The notes under the pieces: model-generated
The model's database searches: none
What the model saw: the letters and a program-made list of their open reading frames with translations, nothing else
What the model was told of the DNA's origin: nothing
Shown: positions 4,956 through 6,664 of the stretch, piece after piece
Numbering within the stretch: position 1 is the first letter of the stretch
Layout: every line of letters starts with the position of its first letter
Assembly (NCBI GenBank): GCA_025457805.1
Contig: JALOTR010000166.1
Coordinates: forward strand, 1-6,664
From: Akkermansiaceae bacterium
GTDB taxonomy: Bacteria; Verrucomicrobiota; Verrucomicrobiia; Verrucomicrobiales; Akkermansiaceae
DNA: 6,664 nt
Direction: 5' to 3'
Program-made: the position numbers and the translations under genes

Positions 4956-6664
4956 TCAGGGCGAAACCACATAGCGGATTCTGAGAAATCGTGCGGAAGC
5001 CGTGCCATCGCTGATATCGCGGAAGATGACTTCCTCCAGGCCGTTGCCCAGTGCGTTGGCTTGCGCAGGGAATGTGGCCACGACGACGAGGTTTTCCAAT
5101 GAATCGCCTGCCATGAGTTCATATCCGGCATCGAGCGCACCCGCCGGCTTGCGGAATCGCAAGGCCGGACGCTTCGTGGTGCCATCCATGGACCACGTGA
5201 ATTCCAAAACTGGCAGATCCACCGCGCGGGGATTGGTTCCGAGAGCATACTCCTCCGCGTTGCTGCGGCCATCTCCATCCGGATCCGCATCCGGACCCGC
5301 GATCAGCGGTGCTTCGCGTTCCAAGGCCGTGAAATGGAAGTTATCCCATCCATGATAGGCATTGGCAAACGATGCATCCGTGGTCCCGGGGCTGCCATTG
5401 TTTCCTCCACTGATCGCCCATTCGGTGGGCAATCCATAACTGTCAAAAGGAATGGCAGATGGATTCCGCACCACCAGCGAATGACCGGAACCATCCGTCG
5501 CCGGATACCAGCCATCCTTGTATTCGAAATCGAGAACGATCTCCCCTACCGCATCGGCGATCTCGAGGCGCTCACCGGTATTGACCAAGGCACCTTCATA
5601 AGGCCCTCTCACCGTGGCCGCCACTGAGGGATAGCGCACTGCGAATGCCGCAGGGTTCTTTGCAAGGATCATCCGCCCACCCGCCGCAAGGGTGGATGTC
5701 GGGAAGGTGAAACCAATTCCTCCCACAAATGATGCACCTGTCAGCGTGATGGATACCGGGCCGATGTTCATCAACTCAATGTATTCGAAATCATCCTCCG
5801 TCACTCCCGGCAGCGCGGCAAGCTCCGCAGCCGAAGGACTCTTGGGATGATACTGGAGTTCCGAGATCCGCAGATATCGCTGGAGATTGGTGGGTGCGCC
5901 CGGATAGCTGAATGTGGCGATCAACTGTCCCGCCGCGTTGCGCAGGTTGAGCGTCTCGCCCCTTGCGGAAAGCTGGCCCGAGTAATTTCCCTGCACCAAC
6001 CGCTTCTGACCGCCCGTAGGTGCAACGCTGCGACTGCGGAATGCCCAGGCATCCTTGGCCACATGAAGCAGTCCTTTGTATTCCACTCCAGCCGTCCCTG
6101 CACCGGCAGGGATGACTGTGCCGCCTTCAAAGACATGACTCACCGCGCCATCGAGCGTCCATCCGGATACGTCCACTGCAACGGATGAGTTGTTTTTGAG
6201 GATGATGAATTCCTGATTCTGATTTCCCGAAGTGGGCAGATAGTCGAGTGACTGGATGCTGACCATGTTCGCGGTGTTGGTTTGTCCGGCATTCGGAATG
6301 GGATCTCCCGAGCCGAGGGATGCGCCGAACAACTGGCGTGAGGCGCTTTGATCATACAAGAAAGCCCGCCGCTGCGCGAAATGATTGGAAATCACATACT
6401 CCGTTTCCTCGCGAACCCGCAGCCCGCGTCCCCACACACCCCAACGTGCGGCGTCGAGATCTCCATCCGTCCATGACGATGCAGCGGGATCCGGATCCAC
6501 TGTCGCCGCGATCTGACGCATCCGCGTTTCCAGAAATCCATTGCTCGTTCCTGGCGGCTGGAGGATCGTATCCATCAGGGTCCGCAATCGGCGCAGATAC
6601 ATCTCGCGGAATTCAGGGACCTCGCCGATGAGCTGATAGAGCCGAAGCCCTCGGCCGATGGCCT
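4956..6664 (-). CDS. CotH-type/lamin-tail-domain extracellular protein, 5' end outside window
   Basis: An open frame of 568 complete codons to the right edge without a stop; the first ATG inside the window (6602) falls within a conserved segment, so the true start lies beyond the edge. The N-terminal visible part (PEFREMYLRRLRTLMDTIL, then about 60 residues to NHFAQRRAFLYDQ) resembles the C-terminal end of CotH-kinase domains. Numbering from the 6602 ATG: a lamin-tail-like beta domain at about 112-236, a second at about 245-380 (ISELQYHP, then EYIELMNIG), a Gly/Ser/Asn-rich join, a calcium-binding loop at 440-451 with ligands D440, D442, D444, N448 and E451, then a beta-rich C-terminal domain ending in RFLRIRYVVSP. 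There is no C-terminal anchor or PEP-CTERM motif. Such proteins are typically large, secreted and of unknown function. It converges on the oxidoreductase gene. The CotH call is good but partial; catalytic residues are outside the window. Confidence 0.85.
   Translation of the reverse strand, partial: AIGRGLRLYQLIGEVPEFREMYLRRLRTLMDTILQPPGTSNGFLETRMRQIAATVDPDPAASSWTDGDLDAARWGVWGRGLRVREETEYVISNHFAQRRAFLYDQSASRQLFGASLGSGDPIPNAGQTNTANMVSIQSLDYLPTSGNQNQEFIILKNNSSVAVDVSGWTLDGAVSHVFEGGTVIPAGAGTAGVEYKGLLHVAKDAWAFRSRSVAPTGGQKRLVQGNYSGQLSARGETLNLRNAAGQLIATFSYPGAPTNLQRYLRISELQYHPKSPSAAELAALPGVTEDDFEYIELMNIGPVSITLTGASFVGGIGFTFPTSTLAAGGRMILAKNPAAFAVRYPSVAATVRGPYEGALVNTGERLEIADAVGEIVLDFEYKDGWYPATDGSGHSLVVRNPSAIPFDSYGLPTEWAISGGNNGSPGTTDASFANAYHGWDNFHFTALEREAPLIAGPDADPDGDGRSNAEEYALGTNPRAVDLPVLEFTWSMDGTTKRPALRFRKPAGALDAGYELMAGDSLENLVVVATFPAQANALGNGLEEVIFRDISDGTASARFLRIRYVVSP

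Noticed and set aside
4956..6602. Taking the ATG at 6602 as the start of the CotH/lamin-tail gene
   Set aside because: The frame stays open to the window edge and the residues before this Met continue the CotH-like conserved segment, so the start is outside.
1..6664. CRISPR arrays, tRNA genes, insertion sequences, riboswitches
   Set aside because: No regularly spaced repeats, no tRNA cloverleaf signature, no transposase-like frame or terminal inverted repeats, and no intergenic gap large enough for a typical riboswitch apart from 3461-3612, which shows none.

Overview
This window is about 6.7 kb of GC-rich bacterial chromosome. It most likely comes from a member of the Verrucomicrobia (Verrucomicrobiales type; a planctomycete-like relative is less likely). 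The assignment is an inference from gene content: a Tat-exported Gfo/Idh/MocA oxidoreductase, a secreted ThuA-like protein, and a large secreted CotH/lamin-tail protein with a calcium-loop C-terminus are typical of that superphylum. No rRNA, taxonomic marker or mobile element is present to confirm it.

Layout, left to right. (1) Positions 1-412, minus strand: the N-terminal part of a LysM-domain lipoprotein that runs off the left edge. (2) 510-1322 and 1328-1984, minus strand: a TatD-family metal-dependent hydrolase immediately downstream of trpF (phosphoribosylanthranilate isomerase), with 5 nt between them, so probably co-transcribed. (3) 2060-3460, minus strand: a secreted protein with an N-terminal ThuA-like domain and about six C-terminal ankyrin repeats. 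(4) 3613-4878, plus strand: a Tat-exported Gfo/Idh/MocA-family oxidoreductase, divergent from (3) across a 152-bp intergenic region and ending in a strong intrinsic terminator. (5) 4956-6664, minus strand: the C-terminal part of a large extracellular CotH-type/lamin-tail protein that runs off the right edge and converges on (4). The window has no gene-free stretch above 300 bases; the four intergenic gaps are 97, 75, 152 and 77 nt.

How they may work together. The trpF/tatD pair is housekeeping (tryptophan synthesis; nuclease or deacylase-type hydrolysis). The divergent ThuA-ankyrin and Gfo/Idh/MocA pair is the most suggestive part. ThuA-like and Gfo/Idh/MocA proteins are linked in known disaccharide 3-keto oxidation (ThuA/ThuB of rhizobia). 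Here both carry export signals, so a periplasmic sugar oxidation/processing module is a reasonable hypothesis, not a demonstrated function. I see no CRISPR array, tRNA, riboswitch, phage or transposon.
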